This document shows positions 12,004 through 20,215 of a DNA stretch of 64,000 bases, piece after piece (position 1 is the first letter of the stretch; every line of letters begins with the position of its first letter). A model generated the notes under the pieces. The model saw only the letters and a program-made list of their open reading frames with translations. It ran no database searches and was not told where the DNA came from. The DNA lies in assembly GCF_009017495.1 (NCBI RefSeq), contig NZ_CP044990.1:267001-331000 (forward strand), in the 5' to 3' direction. Origin of the DNA: Deinococcus sp. AJ005 (GTDB lineage Bacteria > Deinococcota > Deinococci > Deinococcales > Deinococcaceae). A program made the translations under genes and the position numbers.

Positions 12004-15000
12004 ATGTCCAATACTGCAACCGATCTGATCCAGTCCTTCTTTGACCCCGACGCGGTGGCGCGGCTGGCCCAGGCGGCGGGTCTGGAGCCGGAAGTGGCCG
12101 GGCGGGTGCTGGAGGCTGGGTTGCCATTGCAGCTCGGGGCGCTGGCCGAGTCGGCGAAAACGCCGGACGGCGAGGCCATGATCGCCGAGGCTGTCGGGGC
12201 CTTGCCGCCCTTTGGCAGCGTGGCCGAGGCGCTGGAGGAATCGGGCGGCGCGGACAACCTGCGGCAGGCCGGGGAAATGCTGGCCCCCGTGCTGCTGGGA
12301 GAGGCGGCGGACACTTTGCCCGCGCAGGTTTCTACCCGGACGCAGGCGGACCCGGCCAGGGTCCAGGCTCTGCTTCAGATGGCGTTGCCGCTGCTACTGA
12401 GCGCGCTGGGTCAGCGTGGACTACAGGCCGGGAATATTGCCCCGATGCTGGCGGGACTGAGCGGTGTGGGCTTGGGTACTCTGGGCTTGGGTGGTCTGGG
12501 GCTGGCCGGGGCGGCTGGCACGGATACCGTCGTCCCAGAGGCGGTAGAGACGGTCATGCCAGCGGCAGTCGAGGCCCCTGAAACGGCTCCCGTCGCGCCT
12601 GTTGTGGCAGGGTCAGCCGAAGCAGCGCCAGCCGAAGAAGTGTCAGCCGAAGCACCAGCAGTCGAGCCGCCGCCAGTCGTGCCTGTTCCAGTTGAGCCTG
12701 CCCCCGTCGCACTGGAGAAACCTGCGTCCGAGGCCATGCCGCCAGAATCGGTGCTAGCAGAGGCCCCAGCGGCACCTGCCGAAGCCATGTCTGCCGAAAC
12801 TATCCCTCCTGATCCCAGCACGCCGGAAGGCTTGCTCAAGTACCTTCAGGCGCGATTTGGCGGTGCGGTGGGGCAGAAGATCGGCGCGGTGGCGGGCTTC
12901 GGGGGCGGGGTCCGCAAGCAGGCGGCGCTGGCCGCGCTTCCGGTGGTGCTGGCTGCGCTGGTGGGCAAGGCCAGTGGTCAGGGGAATGGAGCCGGGGGAG
13001 ACCTGGACAAGCTGGCCCGTCCCTTCGCGCCCCTGACGGGTGAGGACGGTCAGGTCAACACGGCCCTGCTGGACAACCCGGTGGAGGTTTCGCGCATCGA
13101 GGGCCAGGGGCGCGGGCTGCTGGCCTCGCTGTTCGGGGACGTGAACGCGGTGACTGGGCGGCTGGGCAGCGCGCTGGGCGGCAGCGGTGACAGCTCACGC
13201 CGCCTGCTGGCGCTGCTAACCCCGCTGGTGCTGTCTGCCCTGACCCGCGCCCATGCGGGCGGTCTGGGCGCGCTGCCCATCGCTGGTCTTGCAGGCGGTC
13301 TCAAGGCGGCGTTGCCGTCCGGCTTTTCCAGTCTGGGGGTGCTGGTCGGCAGTCTGGCCACGGGAACGCCTCTGCCTGGAGCGGTCTCCACCACGGTCCA
13401 GACAACGCCGCGCGCCGTTGTGCAGCAGGGTGCGCCCGCCACTCCGCCCAGGCCCTCGCCCCTCAAGCCTCCCCGGCCCGCCCGCTTCGAGAAGCCCGCG
13501 CCGCCCGTGGCTCCACCTCCCCGCAAGCGCGGCTTTCCGTTGTGGCTGATTCCATTGCTGCTGCTGTTGCTGCTGGGCGGCTGCTGGGTGTTGCAAAACC
13601 GTCAGCCTGCTGTTCCCGCTGTGCCCACGCCCACCACAGACCCCACGTCTCCCACCACGCCCGGCGACAGCGGAACCCTGCCCGGCCTGCCCGTGCAGAC
13701 GGTCTTCACGGAGCCGCAGCCCGCCGCGGCGGTTCCGGCAAGCGGCTTTACCCTGCGCGGCACGGGTACTGCCGGAGAGAATGTGGACGTCTTCCTGGGT
13801 GACGGCAAGGTGGGCAGCGCCCCCGTTGCCCCGGACGGCACCTGGAGTCTGGACGTGGGAGCAGATGCGCCCCAGGGTCCGCAGACCTACATCCTGAAGA
13901 ACGCGGCAGGCGGGGAAATGGCCTCGCTGCCTGTCGTGGTGGGCGGGGCAGACGCCATGGGTGCAGGGTCCACCGAAACCCCGCCTGTGACCACAGCGCC
14001 CACCAATACGGATACGCAGGGCGGGGCACTGCCAGAAACTCCAGGCACTGCACCAGATACGACAACCCCAGACGCGACAACCCCGGAAACTCCCTCCGCC
14101 GCTGGCACCACCCCGGCCACTCCCAGCGTAACCGCCCCTGGCACGGTTCCTGTCGTCATCAGCGCACCCGCAGAAGGGGCGCAGGTGCCCTCGGGCGGGC
14201 TGACCCTGCGTGGCACAGGCCCGGCGGGCGAGCAGTTCGTGCTGTTCCACAGCGGCCTGCGTGCGGGCAGCGTGACCGTGGGGCCGGACGGCACCTGGAA
14301 GGCCGATATCGTGGCGGGGGCAGCGCTGCCGGGGCCGCAGAGCTATGACCTGCGGAATGCGGCGGGGCAGGTCGTCGCCCGAGTTCGCCTTCAGGTCGCG
14401 CCGGGTGGTCAGGGCGCGGCGGTGGGCACATCGGGCAGCGCGTCAGACAGCGCCGGGGCAACTCCGGCGGGTGCGGGCGGGGTTACCGTCAGCAGCCCGG
14501 CCAATGGCGCGCAGGTAGAGGGCGCGGGCTTCGCGCTGTCGGGGACTGGTCCGGCAGGACAGACCTTCGAGGTGCTGGAGGACGGCGTTAGCATCGGCAG
14601 CTTCACCGTGGGCGCGGATGGCACCTGGACCCGGCAGGTGTCCGGCCCCAGCGCGGGCGCAAAAACCTACACGGTTCGTTCGGCAGACGGTCAGCAGGTG
14701 GCCGCCGTGCCAGTGACCGTGGGGGCGGCCCCCGCCAATGCCCAGGGAGCCGCTTGCACCCAGACCCTCAGCGTCAGCCTGAAAGACGGCGAGACCGTGA
14801 CCGCGCCGTACCGTTTCGGTGGCGTGGGGGGCGGCAGTGCCTATACCATCACTGTCAAACGCGGCGAGCGGACGGTGGGCAGCAAGACAGTGCCAGTGGG
14901 CGCGGGCTGTGTCTGGAATTTCACCAGCAACCCCGGCTCCAGCGCGGGGCAGGCCAGCACGGTCACTTACGAGGTGCGCCCGGCAGACGCCAGCCCCAGC

Positions 15001-15039
15001 GACGCCCCCGCCGCGAAGCTGACCCTGAACGTCCGGTAG
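12004..15039 (+). CDS. DUF937 protein with membrane anchor and four Ig-like repeats
   Basis: This 1011-residue protein has an N-terminal DUF937 region (about 1-150, helical, AAGLEPEVAGRVLEAGLPLQLGAL), an Ala/Pro/Glu-rich linker (175-275), and a second DUF937-like block (276-470). A basic Pro-rich stretch and one transmembrane helix follow (about 512-532, WLIPLLLLLLLGGCWVL). Outside the membrane come a Thr/Pro-rich stalk and four Ig-like domains (about 560-650, 715-800, 827-908, 919-1011). Each of the first three holds an LRGTG-type strand and a P/ADGTW turn. The last has two cysteines. Positive residues before the helix predict N-terminus in, repeats out. A TATTCT at 11991-11996, 7 nt before the ATG, suggests leaderless expression. 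The role is unknown, possibly envelope structure or adhesion. Confidence 0.78.
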   Translation: MSNTATDLIQSFFDPDAVARLAQAAGLEPEVAGRVLEAGLPLQLGALAESAKTPDGEAMIAEAVGALPPFGSVAEALEESGGADNLRQAGEMLAPVLLGEAADTLPAQVSTRTQADPARVQALLQMALPLLLSALGQRGLQAGNIAPMLAGLSGVGLGTLGLGGLGLAGAAGTDTVVPEAVETVMPAAVEAPETAPVAPVVAGSAEAAPAEEVSAEAPAVEPPPVVPVPVEPAPVALEKPASEAMPPESVLAEAPAAPAEAMSAETIPPDPSTPEGLLKYLQARFGGAVGQKIGAVAGFGGGVRKQAALAALPVVLAALVGKASGQGNGAGGDLDKLARPFAPLTGEDGQVNTALLDNPVEVSRIEGQGRGLLASLFGDVNAVTGRLGSALGGSGDSSRRLLALLTPLVLSALTRAHAGGLGALPIAGLAGGLKAALPSGFSSLGVLVGSLATGTPLPGAVSTTVQTTPRAVVQQGAPATPPRPSPLKPPRPARFEKPAPPVAPPPRKRGFPLWLIPLLLLLLLGGCWVLQNRQPAVPAVPTPTTDPTSPTTPGDSGTLPGLPVQTVFTEPQPAAAVPASGFTLRGTGTAGENVDVFLGDGKVGSAPVAPDGTWSLDVGADAPQGPQTYILKNAAGGEMASLPVVVGGADAMGAGSTETPPVTTAPTNTDTQGGALPETPGTAPDTTTPDATTPETPSAAGTTPATPSVTAPGTVPVVISAPAEGAQVPSGGLTLRGTGPAGEQFVLFHSGLRAGSVTVGPDGTWKADIVAGAALPGPQSYDLRNAAGQVVARVRLQVAPGGQGAAVGTSGSASDSAGATPAGAGGVTVSSPANGAQVEGAGFALSGTGPAGQTFEVLEDGVSIGSFTVGADGTWTRQVSGPSAGAKTYTVRSADGQQVAAVPVTVGAAPANAQGAACTQTLSVSLKDGETVTAPYRFGGVGGGSAYTITVKRGERTVGSKTVPVGAGCVWNFTSNPGSSAGQASTVTYEVRPADASPSDAPAAKLTLNVR

Positions 15040-15056
15040 TTTTCCTCGTTGTGTCG

Positions 15057-15095
15057 GGCCGTTCACCTCCCATGCTGGGGTGAGCGGCCTCTTTT
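15057..15095 (+). terminator. Intrinsic terminator of the Ig-repeat gene
   Basis: A GGCCG...CGGCC stem with G-U pairs (15057-15089) and an ATGCT loop is followed by CTTTTA. It lies 18 nt after the stop at 15039. Confidence 0.6.
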
Positions 15096-15110
15096 ATCAG
15101 ATCAGGGGGC

Positions 15111-15133
15111 TTGACGTGAAGTTGGCTGCACGT
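15111..15133 (+). promoter_or_regulatory. Candidate promoter and dyad upstream of the micro-ORF
   Basis: TTGACG at 15111-15116 is a good -35 hexamer. It overlaps an inverted repeat ACGTG (15114-15118) - 10 nt - CACGT (15129-15133). No consensus -10 lies at the normal 17-nt distance; the nearest AT-rich hexamers (around 15136-15146) imply a long spacer. MerR-family regulators act on promoters with long spacers around a dyad, and a MerR-like gene follows, so an autoregulated promoter is plausible but unproven. Confidence 0.4.
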
Positions 15134-15161
15134 TCCAGCATAGATACAGGAGGCACATCCC

Positions 15162-15278
15162 ATGCTGCATCATGACCCTCACCACGACGAACTGGACTGT
15201 TACGCCGCCGGAATCTCCCGCCTGGACAGGCTTCACGCTGAGTCCGAATGCGTGGAGCGGTTCAGAGGACACGCATGA
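15162..15278 (+). CDS. 38-residue His-rich micro-protein or leader peptide
   Basis: ATG 15162 opens a 38-codon frame that starts MLHHDPHHDELDCY and ends at TGA 15278. An ideal Shine-Dalgarno AGGAGG (15148-15153) is 8 nt upstream, stronger than most in the window. The stop overlaps the ATG of the MerR-like gene (15275), so the two are coupled. The peptide has six His and two Cys, with four of the His in the first eight residues, which could bind a metal. I know no family. It may be a real small protein or a leader that sets translation of the regulator. Confidence 0.55.
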   Translation: MLHHDPHHDELDCYAAGISRLDRLHAESECVERFRGHA

Positions 15279-15865
15279 AAGGCCAGACCTTCACCAGCCA
15301 GGAGTTCGTGCGGTGCGTGACTTCCCTGCGCGAATCTTTCAACAGCACTCCAGCGTTCTGGCAGGGAATTGCCGGTATCTGCGGTGGGGAGGAAGTGCTG
15401 GAAGCCATGCTCAGCCCGCGTGGCCTGGGCATTGGGCGTTTTGCGGAGCTGATGCGATTGCTCACCTCCACCGTCCGGCACTTCATCCGCGAGGACCTGC
15501 TGCACCCGTGGACGGTGAACGGCAAATTCAAATTCATGCTCCAGAATGTTATTGAATTGCGGGGCATATGCCAGTGGCAGAGTCTGGGCCTGACGCTGGA
15601 CGAGACGCGGGCCTTTCTGGAAGCGCAGCAGGTGGCCGGAATGCTGATTCAGGGTGAGGGCGGCGGTATGGCGACGGTCACGGCGGGCATGGCGAAGCCC
15701 AGCCCGGAAAAACTTCAGGAGTTGAAGGCCGTCTCTCTGGCCCGCATCCGTGAGGCCAACGCCCGGCTGACCATAAAATATGAAGCGCTGGGGCGACAAT
15801 TGGAAGCTGCAAAAACACTGGAGAAGTCGCTCGGCGAACTGAACCTTTCCCTCACATCCGACTGA
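15275..15865 (+). CDS. MerR-like transcriptional regulator (atypical)
   Basis: This protein has 196 residues. A winged-helix block of MerR type is visible from about residue 50 to 115: FAELMRLLTSTVRHFIRED, the LLHPW and FKFMLQNVIELR segments, and LGLTLDETRAFLEAQQ. The last matches the helix that follows the wing in MerR proteins. About 45 residues precede the domain, which is unusual because MerR domains normally begin at residue 1-5. The C-terminal third is a coiled coil (EKLQELKAVSLARIREANARL onwards), the usual dimerisation helix, with no effector domain. The ATG 15275 is chosen because it overlaps the micro-ORF stop and follows the internal AGAGGA. Confidence 0.6.
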   Translation: MKGQTFTSQEFVRCVTSLRESFNSTPAFWQGIAGICGGEEVLEAMLSPRGLGIGRFAELMRLLTSTVRHFIREDLLHPWTVNGKFKFMLQNVIELRGICQWQSLGLTLDETRAFLEAQQVAGMLIQGEGGGMATVTAGMAKPSPEKLQELKAVSLARIREANARLTIKYEALGRQLEAAKTLEKSLGELNLSLTSD

Positions 15866-15869
15866 CCCT

Positions 15870-16706
15870 CTACCGTCCCGCGATCAGTCCCGCGCCCACC
15901 AGCGCCAGCACCACGCCCACCCACTGTGCGGCGCGCAGGCCCTCGCGCAGCACAGTCACAGCCAGCAGGGTGGTAAAGGCCGGGTACAGGCTGGACAGCA
16001 GCGAACCCACCGCCAGCCCGCCGCCCTGCACCGCCAGCAGATAAAACAGGTTGCCCAGCGTGTCCCCCGGCGCGGAGGACAGGATCAGCGCAGGGTTTTT
16101 GGGGCGCAGACCCACCAGTCGCGCGGCCAGCGGCAGGGCGATCAGCGAGGACGTGACGCGGGCGGCCCCCAGGGTCCAGAACACCCCCGGCGACTGCGCT
16201 TGCCCCAGCAGCGCGAAGAAAAAGCCGAAGCCCAGGCCCGCCGCCAGCCCGATCAGCACGCCGTTGTCTTGCCAGCGCACTGCATTGCCGCCTTCTCCTG
16301 GCGTGTAACTGAGCAGACCTGTGCCCAGTAGCACGCCCAGCGCGCCCAGCCAGCCCAGCAGCCCCAGCACCTCGCCGCCCAGCACCCCGATCACCACGGG
16401 CACCAGCGCCGACAGCGCCCCCGCGCCCACCGACACCGCGCCCATCGGTCCCATTGCCAGCGCGCGGTAAAAGGCCAGCACGGCAAACAGGCCCACCGCC
16501 CCAGCCAGCGCGCCCCACAGCAGATCACCCACAGGGGGCAGCGCTTGGCCCATCAGCACGGCCAGCAGCAGCATGATCGCCGCGCTGATCGGGTGGGTCA
16601 GCGCCACCACCCGCAGCGGCGAATCGCGCCGACTGGCCAGTCCCGCCAGAAAATCGCCGACGCCGTAGGTCAGCGCCGACAGCAGACCACTCACTGCCGG
16701 GTTCAA
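15870..16706 (-). CDS. EamA/DMT-family transporter
   Basis: This 278-residue integral membrane protein has about ten hydrophobic helices in two EamA repeats. VVALTHPISAAIMLLLAVLMG lies near the N-terminus, and the AVQGGGLAVGSLLSSLYPAFTTLLAV segment marks the second repeat. The substrate is unknown. The start is a TTG at 16706 with GAGG about 8 nt upstream on the minus strand; a GTG at 16694 is the alternative. It is not closely related to the other EamA protein at 5712 beyond the family. It converges on the MerR-like gene with only 4 nt between stops. Confidence 0.85.
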   Translation of the reverse strand: MNPAVSGLLSALTYGVGDFLAGLASRRDSPLRVVALTHPISAAIMLLLAVLMGQALPPVGDLLWGALAGAVGLFAVLAFYRALAMGPMGAVSVGAGALSALVPVVIGVLGGEVLGLLGWLGALGVLLGTGLLSYTPGEGGNAVRWQDNGVLIGLAAGLGFGFFFALLGQAQSPGVFWTLGAARVTSSLIALPLAARLVGLRPKNPALILSSAPGDTLGNLFYLLAVQGGGLAVGSLLSSLYPAFTTLLAVTVLREGLRAAQWVGVVLALVGAGLIAGR

Positions 16707-16780
16707 GGAAAGAGCCTCACCGCAGGAGTGTACAGGCGGCGCAGATCAGGGGACGGAACCCAGTCTCCCTCACTTGGACA

Positions 16781-16822
16781 ATAAAAAAGACCGGGATGCT
16801 TCTCCCGGCCCTCTCTACTTGC
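16781..16822 (-). terminator. Intrinsic terminator of the RGG-repeat gene
   Basis: On the minus strand GGCCGGGAG - AAGCAT - CCCGGTC is followed by TTTTTTATT, just after the stop at 16835. It is one of the clearest intrinsic terminators in the window. Confidence 0.8.
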
Positions 16823-16834
16823 TCAGATGCTTAC

Positions 16835-17884
16835 TTACTCGTCGTTGCCCCGGTTGTTGCTCCAGCCCCGGTCAGCGCGGGCGCGCGGGCGGAAGCCGCC
16901 GTCGGTGCCGCCCTCGCTGCCTTCGCGGGGTGCCGGTGCGGCATCACGGGGGCGATCATTGCTGGGACGGTCATCGCGCGGGCGGAAGGCCGGACGGTCT
17001 TCGCGGGGCTGATCGCTGCGGGGACGGAAGCCGCCGCCCTGTGCGCCGCCACGGTCATTGCTGCCCTGGTAACCGCCGCTGCTCTGGCCACCACGGTCAC
17101 TGTTGCCCCGGTAGCCACCGCCGCCCTGTCCACCACGGTCTTCACGGGGACGGAAGCCGCCACCCTGCGAACCGCCACGGTCATTGCTGCCCTGGTAGCC
17201 GCCGCTGCTCTGGCCACCACGGTCACTGTTGCCCCGGTAGCCACCGCTGCCCTGACCGCCACGGTCTTCGCGGGGACGGAAGCCGCCACCCTGCGAACCG
17301 CCACGGTCATCACGGCCCTGATAGCCGCCGCTGCTCTGGCCGCCACGGTCACTGTTGCCCCGGTAGCCACCGCCACCCTGACGGTCTCCGCCGCCGTAGC
17401 CGCCCTGGCCGCCCCGGTCTTCACGGGGACGGAAGCTGCCGCCCTGGGGAGCGGGACGGTCACCGCTGGGCCGGTCACCCGCAGGACGCTCGCCGCTCTT
17501 GAAGCCGCCCTGGCCCTGGCCCTCGCGCATTTCCTTGATCTCGCGGCGCAGGCCACGCAGTTCCTTGCCCTGGGCTTCCAGCATTTCCTTCATCTCGCCC
17601 AGCAGTTCCAGCAGGTCGTCGGCGTCGATGTACTCGTCTTCCTCGCCTTCCTCACCGTCTTCTGCGCCTTCTGCGGCGTCCTCACCCTGCATCTGCATGG
17701 CGTCGTCGCTTTCGTCAGCGTCACTGTCAGCATCATGGTTCTGGCCCTCGGCCTGGGCTTCCTGGGCGTCCAGCACCAGATCCTCGTCTATCTCGCCCTG
17801 AAGCTGAGGAATGATCTCGCGCACTTCGGCGGGCATCTGGTCGTCGGTGGGCTGGCCCTGGTGCGTCTCGTTGTTGTCGGTCAT
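16835..17884 (-). CDS. Acidic / coiled-coil / RGG-repeat protein
   Basis: This 349-residue low-complexity protein has three parts. Residues 1-90 are very acidic (Asp/Glu-rich from about 60). Residues 91-121 are a charged coiled coil (LLELLGEMKEMLEAQGKEL). Residues 125-349 are Gly/Arg-rich with RGG and RG motifs, Tyr and Gln. The core of the last part is a 42-residue unit, GGGFRPREDRGGQG...GGYRGNSDRGG...GGYQG, repeated almost three times (about 150-287). RGG boxes bind RNA and drive phase separation in other organisms; a similar role here is inference. ATG 17884 is chosen for its GGAGA 8 nt upstream, although the frame stays open to a GTG at 18013. The 5' UTR may be about 150 nt (TACACT at 18047-18052). 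Confidence 0.72.
   Translation of the reverse strand: MTDNNETHQGQPTDDQMPAEVREIIPQLQGEIDEDLVLDAQEAQAEGQNHDADSDADESDDAMQMQGEDAAEGAEDGEEGEEDEYIDADDLLELLGEMKEMLEAQGKELRGLRREIKEMREGQGQGGFKSGERPAGDRPSGDRPAPQGGSFRPREDRGGQGGYGGGDRQGGGGYRGNSDRGGQSSGGYQGRDDRGGSQGGGFRPREDRGGQGSGGYRGNSDRGGQSSGGYQGSNDRGGSQGGGFRPREDRGGQGGGGYRGNSDRGGQSSGGYQGSNDRGGAQGGGFRPRSDQPREDRPAFRPRDDRPSNDRPRDAAPAPREGSEGGTDGGFRPRARADRGWSNNRGNDE
17010..17435 (-). repeat. 126-bp tandem coding repeat within the RGG gene
   Basis: The DNA coding for the Gly/Arg-rich repeats is a near-perfect tandem repeat of about 126 bp (42 codons), close to three copies with the first degenerate. Alternating Tyr, Gln, Ser and Asn positions are conserved between copies. 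Copies of this kind can expand or contract by recombination. Confidence 0.7.
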
Positions 17885-18057
17885 GGTGTTTCTCCTTTTG
17901 GCGCGGCCCAAAGTCCGTTTGAACCGGTGCCGCGCTGTTTCCCTGCTGCTGTCGTTCACAACGCTGGCGGCGAAGTCGGGGCTGTTGTGGCCTGTCTCGT
18001 CGGCCAGAGGCACACATTCTGCGTGCCGGGCGCGGGCGCACCCCCGAGTGTATCACT

Positions 18058-18096
18058 GTGGAGGATGGATCAGGGTGGAGGATGGATCAGGGTGGA
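18058..18096. repeat. 17-bp tandem repeat
   Basis: GTGGAGGATGGATCAGG occurs twice in direct tandem (18058-18074 and 18075-18091), followed by a third GTGGA. It lies between divergent genes starting at 17884 and 18135, upstream of both promoters. Confidence 0.7.
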
Positions 18097-18134
18097 CGTC
18101 TGGCGATTCTCCCTGCGTCCGGGTACGCTGAACC

Positions 18135-18668
18135 ATGACTCAACCTGCCCAGTCTCCATCTGCCCAGCCTCCCGAAACCGAGCAGCCCCAGCACTGGCTC
18201 GAAGGGATCCTCGACATCCTGACCGAGGCCGTGGAGGGCGGCACGCCCGGCCAGGGCACCGCGTTTCTGGACGGCACGGCCCAGGACGGAAGCGGCAACC
18301 ACGGCCTGCTGGCCACGCTGGACAACCTGAGCGCGGCGCAGGCCAGCATGGTCATCCACGGCACCTCTATCGCCGGACACGCCCGCCACTGCGCCCTGCA
18401 CATGGACGTGGTGGTGCGCTGGGAGCGCGACAGTGAGCGGGGGCCTTTCGATTGGAAGGGCAGCTTTCACCCGGCCCAGGTCGACGACGAGGCGTGGGAT
18501 GACCTGCGCGTCCGCCTGCGCGCCACCTACGATGACCTGTGTGCCTTCGCCCGCACCCAGAAGGAGGGTGAGGCGACAGGGGACGCCACGGGCAGCATGA
18601 CGGGTGCGGTGGCGCACGTCGCCTACCACCTGGGGGCCATCCGTCAGATGGTCAAGGCGCTGGCTTGA
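18135..18668 (+). CDS. DinB-like protein
   Basis: This 177-residue helical-bundle protein resembles the DinB/YfiT superfamily. The usual metal-site histidines are seen as HARHCALHMDVVV in the second helix and VAHVAYHLGAIRQM in the last. DinB proteins are often thiol-dependent transferases or hydrolases using bacillithiol or another thiol. The ATG has TACGCT (18124-18129) 5 nt upstream, consistent with a leaderless mRNA. The stop overlaps the TTG start of the next gene. Confidence 0.75.
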   Translation: MTQPAQSPSAQPPETEQPQHWLEGILDILTEAVEGGTPGQGTAFLDGTAQDGSGNHGLLATLDNLSAAQASMVIHGTSIAGHARHCALHMDVVVRWERDSERGPFDWKGSFHPAQVDDEAWDDLRVRLRATYDDLCAFARTQKEGEATGDATGSMTGAVAHVAYHLGAIRQMVKALA

Positions 18669-19231
18669 GCGGAGACGCACTCCTGCGGGTCATCGTCGGC
18701 GCGGGCGAGCAGCGCTGGGATGGCTGGATTCCCACCCAGCAGGCAGACCTGGATCTGCTGGACCGTGCCACCTGGGCCGCGTGGTTCGGGGGCCGCCGGG
18801 CCGACGCGCTGCTGTGTGAACACGTCTGGGAACATCTGAGCGAGGCACAGGGCCGCGCCGCCGCCCACCTCTGCTTCGAGTTCCTGAAACCCGGCGGTGT
18901 GCTGCGCGTGGCGGTGCCGGACGCCAATTTTCCAGACGCCGAGTACCAGCGCACCGTGCAGATCGGTGGACCGGGGCCAGCCGATCATCCCGCCGCCGAT
19001 CACAGAATCGTGTACGACGCCCCGCTGCTGGCCGATGTGTTCCGGGGAGCCGGATTTACCGTGAACCTGCTGGAATATTGCGACGTACAGGGCCAGTTTC
19101 ACGCCCAGGACTGGGACGTGACCACCGGGCCGATCTACCGCTCGCGGCAACTGGATCACCGCAATGCGGGCGGGCGGCTGGGTTTCGTTTCCATCATCCT
19201 GGACGCCACGAAACCCCTGAAGGAGCCGTGA
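18665..19231 (+). CDS. Predicted SAM-dependent methyltransferase
   Basis: This 188-residue protein is a compact class I methyltransferase of the COG4627 type. A shortened motif I appears as VIVGAGEQRW at the N-terminus, followed by the HVWEHLSEAQ and FEFLKPGGVLRVAVPD segments that characterise the family. The start is a TTG overlapping the previous stop (TTGA at 18665-18668). The substrate is unknown. It overlaps the GNAT gene by GTGA, so the three genes form one coupled operon. Confidence 0.72.
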   Translation: MSGDALLRVIVGAGEQRWDGWIPTQQADLDLLDRATWAAWFGGRRADALLCEHVWEHLSEAQGRAAAHLCFEFLKPGGVLRVAVPDANFPDAEYQRTVQIGGPGPADHPAADHRIVYDAPLLADVFRGAGFTVNLLEYCDVQGQFHAQDWDVTTGPIYRSRQLDHRNAGGRLGFVSIILDATKPLKEP

Positions 19232-20178
19232 CCGATTCATTTTCCGTTTGCCCCTTCACGCCTTCCGACGCCCCGGCCTGGGTGGCGATCAGCAATCCGG
19301 TCATGGGCCGACAGACCACTGCCGGAGCTTTGCTGGCCGAAGACCAGGAGCGTTCCGCCGCGCAGCAGGTCAACCGCCGCTGGGTGGCCGAGGCGGGCGG
19401 GCAGGTTGTTGGGATCGCCCACCTCTTTTTCTTCGCCTTCAATTCTCCCGGCTTCCTGAGCGCACACGTCATGGTGGCCCCCGAACAGCGGGGCTGGGGC
19501 ATGGGCGGCGCACTGTGGCAGACCATCCAGACCGAGTCCGGGCGGCTGGGCGCTTCAAACCTCTCCACTGGAGTTTCGGACACCGATGCCGACAGTCTGG
19601 CGTGGGCGGCGCGGCGCGGCTTCGTGCAGCATCTGCACCGCTTCTCCTCCAGTCTGGACCTGACCGCGTTCGACGAGACCCGCTTCCAGGCGGATTCAGA
19701 ACGGGCGGTGGCGCAGGGCATCACCTTCACGGACATGGCAGGTGCAGATGAGACCACACTGGACCGCTACCTGAATTTCGTCGCGGATCGCCTGACCGAA
19801 ACTCCTGATCTGGCCGGGCATCCGCGCTGGCCGCTGGCCCAGGTACGCGAGATTCTGCGCCTGAACAGTGATCCGCGCCCCGAGTGGCTGGTGCTGGCGC
19901 GTGGGCCAGATGGCGAGTGGCTGGGCCTCACGGCGATGGTGTTGGTCTTTGGCGGGCATGTGGCCTACAACGAACTGACCGCCGTGCATCCATCCGCGCG
20001 GGTGCGCGGGCTGGCGCTGCTCCTCAAGCTGGAGGCCATCCGTCGGGCGCGGGCAGCGGCGATCGGCACCATGCGGACCAATAACCACAGCCAGAACGCG
20101 CCGATGCTGGCTGTGAATAAACGGCTGGGTTTTGTGGCACTGCCCGGCCAGTTTCAACTGCACCGGCGCGGCGTGTAG
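19228..20178 (+). CDS. Tandem-domain GNAT N-acetyltransferase
   Basis: This 316-residue protein contains two GNAT folds. The first (about 5-150) has the acetyl-CoA-binding VAPEQRGWGMGGALW (R-x-x-G-x-G/A form). The second (about 165-305) has VHPSARVRGLALLLKLEAI and the family's typical TNNHSQNAPMLAVNKRLGF tail. In this family (mycothiol synthase-like and relatives) the C-terminal domain usually binds acetyl-CoA productively. The start is GTG 19228 overlapping the methyltransferase stop. The substrate is unknown. Confidence 0.82.
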   Translation: MTDSFSVCPFTPSDAPAWVAISNPVMGRQTTAGALLAEDQERSAAQQVNRRWVAEAGGQVVGIAHLFFFAFNSPGFLSAHVMVAPEQRGWGMGGALWQTIQTESGRLGASNLSTGVSDTDADSLAWAARRGFVQHLHRFSSSLDLTAFDETRFQADSERAVAQGITFTDMAGADETTLDRYLNFVADRLTETPDLAGHPRWPLAQVREILRLNSDPRPEWLVLARGPDGEWLGLTAMVLVFGGHVAYNELTAVHPSARVRGLALLLKLEAIRRARAAAIGTMRTNNHSQNAPMLAVNKRLGFVALPGQFQLHRRGV

Positions 20179-20215
20179 GCAGCGTGTAGGAGGAAGGCTG
20201 GCCACCTCTGGAGGT

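Noticed and set aside
17010..17435. Possible CRISPR array (regular repeats)
   Set aside because: The repeats are 126 bp, in frame and without unique spacers; they code for the RGG repeats.
16796..18436. 546-residue plus-strand ORF across the RGG gene
   Set aside because: Ala/Thr/Val-rich shadow of the Gly/Arg repeats, and it runs through the divergent DinB promoter.
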